DNA of 64,000 nucleotides from Betaproteobacteria bacterium. GTDB lineage: Bacteria > Pseudomonadota > Gammaproteobacteria > Burkholderiales > JACQAP01. The stretch spans positions 328,942 to 392,941 of the forward strand of contig JACQAP010000021.1 of assembly GCA_016194905.1 (NCBI GenBank), in the 5' to 3' direction. Both the position numbers and the translations under genes were made by a program. The notes under the pieces are model-generated. The model was not told the origin of the DNA, did not search any database, and was given only the letters and a program-made list of their open reading frames with translations. This document shows, in pieces, positions 18,510 through 26,585 of the stretch (position 1 is the first letter of the stretch; each line of letters starts with the position of its first letter).

Positions 18510-18956
18510 ATGAATTCGATGAAAGGCCTGTGTGTTGCGATAGCGTTGATGGTGGCGTCGAACTTCGCCGCGGCCGCCGGTTCGCCCGTCGGCACCTGGC
18601 GCAGCATCGACGACAAGACCAGGCAGGAGCGGTCGATCATCAGGATCACCGAGGAAAACGGCGAACTCAAAGGCGTGGTGCAAAAGATCTTCGACCAGCC
18701 CGGCGACGATCCCGCGCACTTGTGCAAGGAATGCAAGGACGAGCGCAAGGACAAACCGATCGCCGGCATGACCATCCTGTGGGGGCTGAAGAAAGACGGC
18801 GATACATGGGCCGGCGGAGAAATATTCGACCCCAAGAACGGCAAGACTTATCGCTGCAAGATGACGCTTTCCGAGGATGGAAAAAGCCTGAACGTGCGTG
18901 GCTTCATCGGCATATCGCTGATCGGACGGACCCAGACCTGGCTGCGACAGGAATAG
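18510..18956 (+). CDS. DUF2147 family secreted protein
   Basis: 148 residues with a signal peptide (MNSMKGLCVAIALMVASNFA, cleavage after AAA near residue 23). The DUF2147 pattern is clear: GTWRSIDDKT near residue 28, ITEENGELKGVVQKIF, a CKECKDERKDKPIAGM segment, the core GGEIFDPKNGKTYRCKM, and GFIGISLIGRTQTW at the end. Periplasmic; function unknown. ATG 18510 has GAGGAGAG upstream. It follows the hotdog gene by 73 bases and may be cotranscribed. Confidence 0.9.
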   Translation: MNSMKGLCVAIALMVASNFAAAAGSPVGTWRSIDDKTRQERSIIRITEENGELKGVVQKIFDQPGDDPAHLCKECKDERKDKPIAGMTILWGLKKDGDTWAGGEIFDPKNGKTYRCKMTLSEDGKSLNVRGFIGISLIGRTQTWLRQE

Positions 18957-19004
18957 CGGGCGGAAACTTGTCGCAAGCGCAGCCATGAAATCAGGGACGC
19001 CGAC

Positions 19005-20243
19005 ATGAGCGCGGAAAATAAGCGCAGCGTGCTGCGCAAGCGGGACGGACACGAGGCGAGAGTCACCAATGCGGAACTGTTTTTCGACCTGCTCTACGCG
19101 TTTGCGGTCACGCAGTTGTCGCACCATCTATTGGGTGACCTGACGCTGCTCGGTGCCGCGCAGACGCTGGTGCTGTGGTTCGCGGTCTGGTTGGCCTGGC
19201 AATACACCTGCTGGGTCACTAACTGGTTCGATCCGGACACGTTGCCGATCCGCGTCATGCTGCTGGCGGTCATGATGGTCGGATTGCTGATGTCCGCGGC
19301 ATTGCCGGAGGCATTCGGCGATCTCGGACTGGTGTTCGCCGTAGGCTATGCGCTGATCCAGGTCGGACGCACGCTGACTGTACTGCTGTATCTGGGCGGC
19401 TCTCACCCACTGACAGCCAACTTCCGCCGCATACTGGGCTGGATGTCGATCTCTGCGGTATTCTGGATTGCCGGCGGACTGGTGCACGGACCGGCACGTC
19501 TGTGTCTGTGGGTGATCGCCGTGATGTGCGAGTACTTGTCGCCGATGATAGGCTTCAAACTGCCTGGACTGGGCCGGTCCAAGAGCTCGGACTGGACCAT
19601 CGAGGGCAGCCATCTGGCGGAGCGTTGCCAGTTGTTCGTGATGGTTGCGCTGGGCGAGTCGATCCTGGTCACCGGCGCCACCATCAGCGACGCGGAACAC
19701 TGGGACGCGTCGATACTGATTGCGTTCCTGGTTGCGTTCCTCGGTAGCGTGGCTATGTGGTGGATGTATTTCGATACGAGCAGCAAAGCGGGCAGCGAAG
19801 CCATCACGCATTCCGACGATCCCGGCCGCATCGGCGCGTACTTCCACTACGTGCACGTCGTCATCATCGCGGGGATTATCGTGTCGGCCGTGGGCAGCGA
19901 CTTGGTTCTCGCCCACCCGGACGGACACATCGAGACCAAGTACGTAGCGGTACTGATCGGCGGTCCGGCGATCTATCTGCTGGGTAATGCGATCTACAAG
20001 CGCGTGGTCTACGGCAGATTCCCTCTTTCGCATCTGGCGGGCCTGGTTGCGCTAGCGGTACTGCCGTCGTTCGCCTGGTTGACCGACCTGCTGATGGTCG
20101 GTGGCCTGACGACCTTGATCATGGTGATCGTGGCCGGTTGGGAAGCGCTCTCCCGGCGCACACACCGGCACGCGCATACACCTCATCCCCCGCCTTCTCC
20201 CCAGAGCGGAGAAGGTGCGCTGCGCGGGCGGAAAGGCGCGTGA
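19005..20243 (+). CDS. Low-temperature-requirement protein A (LtrA) family membrane protein
   Basis: 412 residues with about ten hydrophobic segments. The N-terminus has the LtrA signature RVTNAELFFDLLYAFAVTQL, and the loop EGSHLAERCQLFVMVALGES near residues 200-219 is also diagnostic. Named after a Listeria gene needed at low temperature; the molecular function is unknown. The last 25 residues (rich in His, Pro and Ser) come from a dispersed palindromic repeat at 20193 that the reading frame runs into, so they are probably not part of the conserved fold. No link to the fatty-acid genes beyond position. Confidence 0.9.
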   Translation: MSAENKRSVLRKRDGHEARVTNAELFFDLLYAFAVTQLSHHLLGDLTLLGAAQTLVLWFAVWLAWQYTCWVTNWFDPDTLPIRVMLLAVMMVGLLMSAALPEAFGDLGLVFAVGYALIQVGRTLTVLLYLGGSHPLTANFRRILGWMSISAVFWIAGGLVHGPARLCLWVIAVMCEYLSPMIGFKLPGLGRSKSSDWTIEGSHLAERCQLFVMVALGESILVTGATISDAEHWDASILIAFLVAFLGSVAMWWMYFDTSSKAGSEAITHSDDPGRIGAYFHYVHVVIIAGIIVSAVGSDLVLAHPDGHIETKYVAVLIGGPAIYLLGNAIYKRVVYGRFPLSHLAGLVALAVLPSFAWLTDLLMVGGLTTLIMVIVAGWEALSRRTHRHAHTPHPPPSPQSGEGALRGRKGA

Positions 20244-20276
20244 CCTAAGTTCCCTCTCCGCCTTCGGGGGGAGAGG
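20193..20276. repeat. Paired extragenic hairpins at the end of ltrA
   Basis: CCTTCTCC-7-GGAGAAGG (20193-20215) and CCTCTCC-10-GGAGAGG (20253-20276). Both have perfect stems, and together they resemble a bacterial REP-type pair. The first stem lies within the ltrA coding end. The rest of the gap to 20394 shows nothing recognisable. Confidence 0.65.
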
Positions 20277-20394
20277 TTTCGTCGAGACGGCGAAAGGAAA
20301 TTGTGGTTGGGGCGGGAGACGAAACTGAGACGCGCTACCCGCAAACGGGTGATTTCATCACTAACGTGTCCGCGCGTCAGGGTGAGGTGGGCAG

Positions 20395-22083
20395 CTACAT
20401 GTTCGGGTAATTCGGTCCGCCGCCGCCCTCGGGCGCGATCCAGACGATGTTCTGCGTCGGGTCCTTGATGTCGCAGGTTTTGCAGTGCACGCAGTTCTGT
20501 GCGTTGATCTGCAAGCGTGGCCCCGAGGTTTCCGTGACGATCTCGTAGACCCCCGCAGGACAATAACGCTGTTCCGGCGCGTCGTAGAGCGCGAGATTGA
20601 CCTCGACCGGCACGCCCGGATCCTTGAGCGTCAGATGCACCGGCTGGTCTTCGCCGTGGTTGGTGTTCGAAATGAATACCGACGACAGCCGGTCGAAAGT
20701 GACGACACCGTCGGGCTTCGGATAAGCAATCGGGTGGGCCTCGGTTTTTTTCTTCAGGGTTTCGTTGTCGGCGTGATCGTGATGCAACGTCCACGGCGCC
20801 TTGCCGCCGAACACGATCTGGTCGATGCCGACCATCGCCGTGCCGGTGAACAGGCCTTTCGACATCCAGGGCTTGAAGTTGCGCGCCCGGTGCAACTCCT
20901 CGTACAGCCAGCTCGAGCGGAATTTTTCGGGATAGTCCGTCAGTTCGTCGCCGCTGCGGCCGGCCGACATGGCGTCGATCGCCGCTCCCGCGGCGAGTAT
21001 GCCCGACTTGATGGCCGCATGGCTGCCTTTGATGCGCGAGGCGTTCAGGAAGCCGGCGTCGTCGCCGACCAGGCCGCCACCTGGAAAGACCAGCGCGGGC
21101 AGCGACTGCAGACCGCCCGCCGCGATCGCCCGCGCGCCGTAGGAGATTCGCTTGCCGCCCTCGAGAAAGGGGCGGATGGCCGGATGCGTTTTGTAGCGCT
21201 GGAATTCTTCGTAGGGATTCAGGTACGGATTGGTATAGCCCAGCCCGACCACGAAGCCGATGCACGCCAGGTTGTCTTCCATGTGATAGAGGAAGGAGCC
21301 GCCGTAGGTTTCCCTATCCAGCGGCCAGCCCGCGGTATGGATCACGAGTCCGCTCTGGTGTTTTTCCGGCTGGATCTGCCATAGTTCCTTCAGGCCGATG
21401 CCGTAGACCTGCGGATCGCGGCCGTCGTCGAGCTTGTACTTCGCCAGCAACTGCCGGCCGAGTTGGCCGCGACAACCTTCAGCGAAGAACGTGTACTTCG
21501 CATGCAATTCCATGCCCGGCTGGTAGTTGGGACCCGGTTCGCCGTTCTTGCCGACACCCATGTTCCCGGTTGCCACGCCGACGACCGCTCCGCGGTCGTC
21601 GTAGAGCACTTCCGCCGCCGCAAACCCCGGAAAGATTTCGACGCCGAGTGCTTCGGCCTGCTGCGCAAGCCAGCGGCATACGTTGCCCAGACTCACCACA
21701 TAGTTGCCATGGTTCTGGAAACAGGCAGGCAGCAGGAAGTTAGGCATCTTGAAGGCGCTGCGTTCGCGCAAGAACAGAAAGCGATCTTCGGTCACCGGCG
21801 CGTTCAGCGGTGCGTCCATCGCCTGCCAGTCGGGGAACAACTCCGCCAGCGCACGCGGATCCATGACCGCGCCGGACAGAATGTGCGCGCCGACCTCGGA
21901 TCCTTTTTCGATCACGCAGACCGACGCTTCGCTGCCGCGCCCGGCGGCGAGCTGCTTGAGGCGGATCGCACAGGCCAGCCCCGCGGGGCCGGCTCCCACG
22001 ACGACCACGTCGTACTGCATCGATTCGCGTTCTGCCAATCCATTCTCCTCGCTGTCGGGCGGTGCGAAGCGCTCTGTTAACAT
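20395..22083 (-). CDS. Electron transfer flavoprotein-ubiquinone oxidoreductase
   Basis: 562-residue membrane-peripheral enzyme (ETF-QO) that moves electrons from reduced ETF to ubiquinone. ATG 22083 is the best start; ATG 22020, just before the flavin motif, is an alternative. The FAD motif MQYDVVVVGAGPAGLACAIR is near residues 22-41. The middle carries the ETF-QO substrate/quinone region (SYGARAIAAGGLQSLP and GDDAGFLNASRIKGSHAAIK). The C-terminal 4Fe-4S domain has NAQNCVHCKTCDIKDPTQNI. It is convergent with ltrA. With etfBA and two dehydrogenases in the same window, the whole electron path is local. Confidence 0.96.
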   Translation of the reverse strand: MLTERFAPPDSEENGLAERESMQYDVVVVGAGPAGLACAIRLKQLAAGRGSEASVCVIEKGSEVGAHILSGAVMDPRALAELFPDWQAMDAPLNAPVTEDRFLFLRERSAFKMPNFLLPACFQNHGNYVVSLGNVCRWLAQQAEALGVEIFPGFAAAEVLYDDRGAVVGVATGNMGVGKNGEPGPNYQPGMELHAKYTFFAEGCRGQLGRQLLAKYKLDDGRDPQVYGIGLKELWQIQPEKHQSGLVIHTAGWPLDRETYGGSFLYHMEDNLACIGFVVGLGYTNPYLNPYEEFQRYKTHPAIRPFLEGGKRISYGARAIAAGGLQSLPALVFPGGGLVGDDAGFLNASRIKGSHAAIKSGILAAGAAIDAMSAGRSGDELTDYPEKFRSSWLYEELHRARNFKPWMSKGLFTGTAMVGIDQIVFGGKAPWTLHHDHADNETLKKKTEAHPIAYPKPDGVVTFDRLSSVFISNTNHGEDQPVHLTLKDPGVPVEVNLALYDAPEQRYCPAGVYEIVTETSGPRLQINAQNCVHCKTCDIKDPTQNIVWIAPEGGGGPNYPNM

Positions 22084-22147
22084 TACACGCCGTCGCGAAT
22101 GATAAACGCTTTCGCATGCCGCCAGAACGGTGTGTCGGTGTAAACCC

Positions 22148-22570
22148 ATGATGAAAAAAGAAGAGGGCAGGCTGGTCCGTGTGGACCGCGTGCCGATGCG
22201 CTGGGGGGAGATGGACGCGCTCGGCCACATGAACAACGTTTCCTACTTCCGCTATTTCGAGCAGGCGCGCATTTCCTGGTTCGATTCGCTCGAGATCGAC
22301 TATCGCCCGGACTCGGAAGGGCCGATTCTCGGCACCATGAGCTGCAAATACGTGAAGCCGGCGGTCTATCCGGTGGATATCGAGATCACGACGTATGCCG
22401 GCAAACCTGGCCGCAGCAGTTTCATGTTGTTCCATGAAATGTTCCGCGCCGGCGATCCCGCAGCGCTCTATGCCGAGGCGGAGGCGGTGATGGTGTGGAT
22501 CGATATTGCGCAAGGCAAATCGCGCGCGTTGCCGGACTGGATGCGCAAGGAACTGGGCGCGGCCGCCTAG
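22148..22570 (+). CDS. Acyl-CoA thioesterase, 4-hydroxybenzoyl-CoA thioesterase family (YbgC/FadM-like)
   Basis: 140 residues. The signature RWGEMDALGHMNNVSYFRYF near residues 18-37 includes the catalytic aspartate and the HMNN segment of the 4HBT family. It is divergent from the ETF-QO gene and converges with the YciK-like SDR, overlapping its stop by four bases. E. coli FadM, of this family, clears acyl-CoAs that resist beta-oxidation; that role fits here but is inferred. ATG 22148 and ATG 22151 are both possible starts. Confidence 0.9.
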   Translation: MMKKEEGRLVRVDRVPMRWGEMDALGHMNNVSYFRYFEQARISWFDSLEIDYRPDSEGPILGTMSCKYVKPAVYPVDIEITTYAGKPGRSSFMLFHEMFRAGDPAALYAEAEAVMVWIDIAQGKSRALPDWMRKELGAAA

Positions 22571-23313
22571 CAGATGACCAGGGTTCCCGAGACCTCGCGA
22601 CTGTCGGGACCCATCAGGTAGAGGTAGGTCGGCATCAACTCTTCAGGCTGACGTTGCGATGCCGCGACCTCTCCGGGGTGGGTCTTCGCACGTGAAGGCG
22701 ACGCCACCGGGCCAGGAATGACCGCGTTTGCGCGAAGATTGGGTGAGTCTTGCCATTCCGACGCCTGAATTTTCATCAGCGCTTCCACTCCTGCCTTGGA
22801 AACGGCATAGCCTCCCCAAAAAGCCGCCGGCGCATGCCCGTGGCTCTCCAGGGTGAAAATCACGGAGGCATCCGCAGAAGGTTTCAGTAGCCGCACGCAA
22901 GCCTGCGTCAGTGCGAACGGCGCGACCAGGTTGACGCGTAGCATCCGGTTCCATTCCTCGGCGCTCTGTTGTTCGAGCGGCGAGAGTTTTTCGACGTGCG
23001 ATGCGTTGTGCAGGATGCCGTCGAGCCTGCCGAGTTGCGATTCGATGGTATAGGCGAGGGCGTCGTAGTCGCGAGTCGTTGCCTTGTCCAGATCGAATGG
23101 AATGGCGGCCGGCTGCGGATGTCCCTGGGTTTCGATTTCGTCGTACACGTTCTCCAGCGCTGCGACATCGCGGCCGTGCAACACGACCGTTGCGCCGTGC
23201 GCGGCAAATGTCAGCGCGGCGACGCGGCCGATGCCACGGCTGGCGCCGGTCACGAGAATGACGCGGCCCTTCAGCAGGTCCGGGCGCGGACGGTAGTCTT
23301 TCAGGTCAGGCAT
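22567..23313 (-). CDS. SDR oxidoreductase, YciK family
   Basis: 248 residues. The NADP motif is VTGASRGIGRVAALTFAAHG near residues 20-39, followed by LDGILHNASHVEKLSPLEQQ, and the catalytic YAVSKAG near 160. The closing segment IMP/LMPTYLYLMGPDSREVSG matches YciK-type proteins (PLYLWLMGDDSR in E. coli). The physiological substrate is unknown. ATG 23313 is eight bases inside the end of hpnE, so the gene is translated with the hpnCDE operon, an arrangement worth noting because YciK has no known link to squalene synthesis. Confidence 0.88.
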   Translation of the reverse strand: MPDLKDYRPRPDLLKGRVILVTGASRGIGRVAALTFAAHGATVVLHGRDVAALENVYDEIETQGHPQPAAIPFDLDKATTRDYDALAYTIESQLGRLDGILHNASHVEKLSPLEQQSAEEWNRMLRVNLVAPFALTQACVRLLKPSADASVIFTLESHGHAPAAFWGGYAVSKAGVEALMKIQASEWQDSPNLRANAVIPGPVASPSRAKTHPGEVAASQRQPEELMPTYLYLMGPDSREVSGTLVIC

Positions 23314-24682
23314 TCTGCAGTACCAGGTTGGCCGCGCGCACGCCGCTGCGGACCGCGGATTCGATCGTGGCCGGATACTCCGAAGCCGTGTAGTCGCCGG
23401 CAAGATACAACCCGGCGACCGGGGTGATATTGTCGGGGCGCAGCAGCCCCGGCGTGCACGAGAAGGTCGCTCGTTTTTCCGCGATCACCCGATGCCATCG
23501 CGGCTCGCCGAGTCCGGGAAAATTCTCCGCCAGTTCGGCATGGACTGCCCGGGCGAGATCGTCGTGGCCGAGTTCCTGGTGCGCACCGCTCGCGGAAATC
23601 ACCACGCCGATCAATCCGTCCTGGCCGCAAAGCTGGCCGCGGTCGAACAGCCATTGGGAGTAACGGGTTTCGAGACCGCCCATCCGGAACGGCAGGCGCG
23701 ATCCCGGAGCGTATTGCAGATAGACCGAGTAGATCGGTTGATAGACGAGCCGGTCGATCATCCGAACGATCGGCGCGAGTTCCGCGTAGAGAGCAAGCAA
23801 CGCCCCGGCGCGATGCGGGGAGACGGCCAGGATCGCATGGCTGAAGCGCTCGCCACCGTCAGTGAGTTCGAAGCCGTTGTCTTTCTGCCGCACGGCATCC
23901 ACCGCGAAGCCCAGGCGCACGCTGCCGCCACGTGCTTCCACATAGCGCGCCGCCCGCTCGGGAAAAATCGCGGAGAAATCGAGCGTCGGCAACAGCAAAT
24001 CGCTGTCTGCACGGCTGCCGTTCAGACTGTCCCGCAAGACATTCAGAAAAACTTGCGCCGAAGCCTGCGAAGGCGGGGTGTTCAACGCCGATACGCAAAG
24101 CGGATTCCAGAGGAAACGCGAGACCGCATCCGGTTGTCGTTTCGAAGTCAGCAGGCCTGAAACCGTCGTATCTGCGGCAAGCCGGAATGCGTTGCGTTGT
24201 GCCCAAGCCATGAAGCGCGCTGCAGCAACGCGATCGCCGAAGTCGAGACCTCGCGCACACAACAGCGCAGAAAACAGATGCAGCGGCGCCGGGAGCCGTG
24301 CGGCCCGCAGACGGAAGACCGGATGGATGGTGAGTTCCAGCGGCAATCTCAGAAGTCCCAGAGGTTCGTCGGGATCTTTGACAAGCTCTATGAGCCGCAG
24401 TGTTTCCCGATAGGCGCCGAGCAGGATATGCAGGCCGTTGTCGACTCGCGTGCCGTTGGTTTCGACGCAGCGTGCGCGGCCGCCCAGCACTCGGGCTGCT
24501 TCGAATACCGTGACCGGTATTCTGCTGCGTGCAAGTTCCACCGCCGCCGCCATGCCGGCATAACCGCCACCGACGATGGCAACGCGAGGGCGCGCGTTGC
24601 CAAGTGACGGGTGACGGGTGACGGGTGACGAGCCCGATCGGGTCACCATCGAGGCCGCAGAGGTTGTCGTGTCACGCGTCAC
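23306..24682 (-). CDS. hpnE: Hydroxysqualene dehydroxylase
   Basis: FAD-dependent enzyme that removes the hydroxyl from hydroxysqualene to give squalene, the hopanoid precursor. 458 residues from GTG 24682; ATG 24649 is an alternative. The FAD motif RVAIVGGGYAGMAAAVELAR is near residues 33-52, GGRARCVETNGTRVDNGLHI follows, and the C-terminal LYLAGDYTASEYPATIESAV is the usual flavin-end motif. The N-terminal extension before the FAD motif is encoded by a 7-base tandem repeat region (24604-24630). All usable in-frame starts lie upstream of that repeat, so a gain or loss of one unit would break the frame. Third gene of hpnC-D-E. Confidence 0.95.
   Translation of the reverse strand: MTRDTTTSAASMVTRSGSSPVTRHPSLGNARPRVAIVGGGYAGMAAAVELARSRIPVTVFEAARVLGGRARCVETNGTRVDNGLHILLGAYRETLRLIELVKDPDEPLGLLRLPLELTIHPVFRLRAARLPAPLHLFSALLCARGLDFGDRVAAARFMAWAQRNAFRLAADTTVSGLLTSKRQPDAVSRFLWNPLCVSALNTPPSQASAQVFLNVLRDSLNGSRADSDLLLPTLDFSAIFPERAARYVEARGGSVRLGFAVDAVRQKDNGFELTDGGERFSHAILAVSPHRAGALLALYAELAPIVRMIDRLVYQPIYSVYLQYAPGSRLPFRMGGLETRYSQWLFDRGQLCGQDGLIGVVISASGAHQELGHDDLARAVHAELAENFPGLGEPRWHRVIAEKRATFSCTPGLLRPDNITPVAGLYLAGDYTASEYPATIESAVRSGVRAANLVLQNA
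24604..24630. repeat. 7-base tandem repeat (GTGACGG x 3.9) inside hpnE 5' coding region
   Basis: Three full GTGACGG units and one partial. A related degenerate stretch (GTCACGCGTCACTTGTCAC) lies at about 24671-24689 at the hpnD-hpnE junction, in opposite orientation, so the two form a loose inverted pair. Confidence 0.8.
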
Positions 24683-24693
24683 TTGTCACTGGT

Positions 24694-25527
24694 TTACGCA
24701 GTAAGCCACGTCCGCCAGGCGATCCACAACTTGCGGATCGGCGTGAGCGACGTGCGCCGATCGAGAACCTTGTAACCGCCGCCGCGGATTTCCTTGAGCA
24801 CCGTCTGGTAGATCGCCGCCATCACCAGCCCGGGGCGTTGCGACTTGCGATCTTCGGCCGGCAGCGACGCGAATGCCCGCTTGTAATACTGCTCGGCCCT
24901 TTCGATCTGAAATTCGATCAGGCGCCGCAGCTCTTCACTGTCGTGCAGGTGAACGATGTCGGTGGCGGATAGGCCGAAGCGCCCCAATTCGTCGAGCGGC
25001 AGGTAAACGCGACCGCGGCGGGCATCCTCCCCGACGTCGCGAATGATATTGGTGAGCTGGAAAGCCGTACCGAGATTCTCGGCGTACTTGAGCGTGGTGG
25101 GATCGCGATAGCCAAAAATATCGGCGGCCATCAGGCCGACCACACCCGCGACGCGATAGCAGTAGGACTGCAGCGTGGCGAAGTCCGGATAGCGGTTATA
25201 GCGCAGATCCATCTCCATGCCGTCGATGATGTCCTGGAAATGGTTCTGCGGGAGATTGAAGGCTCGCACCACCGGAATGAGCGCCTGTGCGACCGGGTGC
25301 TGCGCCGATCCGGCGAATGTTCCGGCAATCTCCTTGCGCCACCATGCGAGCTTGGTGCGCGCCACCTCGGTATCGGTGCATTCGTCCACGACGTCATCGA
25401 CTTCGCGACAGAACGCATAAAGCGCGGTGATCGCGCGGCGGCGCTCGGGCGGCAGGAAAAGGAAGCTATAGTAAAAGCTCGAACCGCTCTTTGCGGCCTT
25501 GTCCTGGCAATACTGTTCGGGTGTCAT
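24694..25527 (-). CDS. hpnD: Presqualene diphosphate synthase
   Basis: Condenses two farnesyl diphosphates to presqualene diphosphate. 277 residues, a normal length. Aspartate-rich motifs: REVDDVVDECTD near residues 41-52 and LTNIIRDVGEDARRGRVYLP near 158-177. The N-terminal SSFYYSFLFLPPERRRAI is typical of HpnD. It overlaps hpnC by four bases (ATGA) and is followed 11 bases later by hpnE. Paralogue of HpnC in the same operon; the two are told apart by these motifs. Confidence 0.95.
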   Translation of the reverse strand: MTPEQYCQDKAAKSGSSFYYSFLFLPPERRRAITALYAFCREVDDVVDECTDTEVARTKLAWWRKEIAGTFAGSAQHPVAQALIPVVRAFNLPQNHFQDIIDGMEMDLRYNRYPDFATLQSYCYRVAGVVGLMAADIFGYRDPTTLKYAENLGTAFQLTNIIRDVGEDARRGRVYLPLDELGRFGLSATDIVHLHDSEELRRLIEFQIERAEQYYKRAFASLPAEDRKSQRPGLVMAAIYQTVLKEIRGGGYKVLDRRTSLTPIRKLWIAWRTWLTA

Positions 25528-26339
25528 CGGTAGGCGAGCAGGGAACGGTAGAGCATGAGCGCCCAGTCGAAGGAACTGAGCACCGGTCGATCGCCAAACA
25601 CGTCGCCGCCGCTCGCTTGCAGCTTTTCAAGGATGCGGTTTCCGCCCATCACGATCATGCGCAGTTCGAGCCCGATGCGGCCGGGCAAAACGCGGCCGAG
25701 CGGCGCACCGGCCAGCAGCATCCGCCGGGTACGATCTATCTGGAACAGCATCAGATCGCGCCAGTTGCTGCCGGCATTGCGGTTCGCGATCTGGGACTCG
25801 GTTACCGCGTATTCTGCCATTTCATCGACCGGCAGATAAATGCGGTTCTTGCGGTAGTCGATCTCGATGTCCTGCCAGAAGTTGATCAGTTGGAGACCCG
25901 AGCAGATATTGTCGGACCAGGCCAGACTACGCGGCTCGGTCGCGCGATAAAGGTGCAGCAGGAGCCGGCCCACCGGGTTGGCCGAGCGCCGGCAGTAGTC
26001 CATGACTTCGCCGAAGTCGGCGTAGCGCGTTTTCACGACATCTTGCGAGAACGCGGAGAGCAGATCCCGGAATAGGCCGATCGGGAGGCCGTAAGTCTTG
26101 ATTGTCGCAGCGAGATCGACGAACAGCGGTGAACCCGGCGTCGCGCCGCTTTCGATCCGATCGAGCTGCTCGCCGAAGCCCGCCAGATTGGCGAGCCGGA
26201 CCGATGCGGGCCAATCGCCCTCGTCGGCGAAGTCGTCCGCCTGGCGCGCGAAGGCGTAGATCAATTCCACCGGGCGCCTCAGATGGGCGGGCAGCAGTAC
26301 CGATGCGACCGGGAAGTTCTCGTAATGGTTTACCGCCAT
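25524..26339 (-). CDS. hpnC: Hydroxysqualene synthase
   Basis: Converts presqualene diphosphate to hydroxysqualene. 271 residues. It starts MAVNHYENFPVASVLLPAHL, the characteristic HpnC N-terminus, with the first aspartate motif as YAFARQADDFADEGD near residues 29-43 and the second as LINFWQDIEIDYRKNRIYLP near 150-169. First gene of the hpnC-D-E-SDR operon, divergent from tRNA-Leu. Squalene-hopene cyclase is not in this window, so cyclisation must be encoded elsewhere. Confidence 0.95.
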   Translation of the reverse strand: MAVNHYENFPVASVLLPAHLRRPVELIYAFARQADDFADEGDWPASVRLANLAGFGEQLDRIESGATPGSPLFVDLAATIKTYGLPIGLFRDLLSAFSQDVVKTRYADFGEVMDYCRRSANPVGRLLLHLYRATEPRSLAWSDNICSGLQLINFWQDIEIDYRKNRIYLPVDEMAEYAVTESQIANRNAGSNWRDLMLFQIDRTRRMLLAGAPLGRVLPGRIGLELRMIVMGGNRILEKLQASGGDVFGDRPVLSSFDWALMLYRSLLAYR

Positions 26340-26423
26340 CGTTTTTTCACAAGGCGAGACAGGGAGTTAAGCCTGCATGCGCGCCCGCGGCGCGGCGCTT
26401 TTCGGGTGACGGCGGGGGGGCAT

Positions 26424-26434
26424 TATATTAGAAT
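26424..26434 (+). promoter_or_regulatory. Probable -10 region of the tRNA-Leu/tig transcript
   Basis: Overlapping TATATT (26424) and TAGAAT (26429) lie 10-20 bases before the tRNA, followed by a GC-rich discriminator, as is usual for stringently controlled tRNA promoters. No good -35 is visible. Confidence 0.4.
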
Positions 26435-26443
26435 GCGGGCAGC

Positions 26444-26528
26444 GCGAGAGTGGCGGAATTGGTAGACGCACCAGATTTAGGTTCTGGCGCCGAAAGGCGT
26501 GAGAGTTCGAGTCTCTCCTTTCGCACCA
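26444..26528 (+). tRNA. tRNA-Leu (anticodon UAG)
   Basis: 85 bases including encoded CCA. Acceptor GCGAGAG pairs with CTTTCGC (one G-T). The anticodon stem CCAGA/TCTGG encloses TTTAGGT, so the anticodon is TAG. A long variable arm (GCGCCGAAAGGCGT) is typical of leucine tRNA. It precedes tig by 57 bases, with no terminator between, so the two may share a transcript. Confidence 0.96.
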
Positions 26529-26585
26529 GAACCTCTGGAAAAACGCGCGGCCCTGTCACCCCTCACCAACCGGAAAAACGGACTG

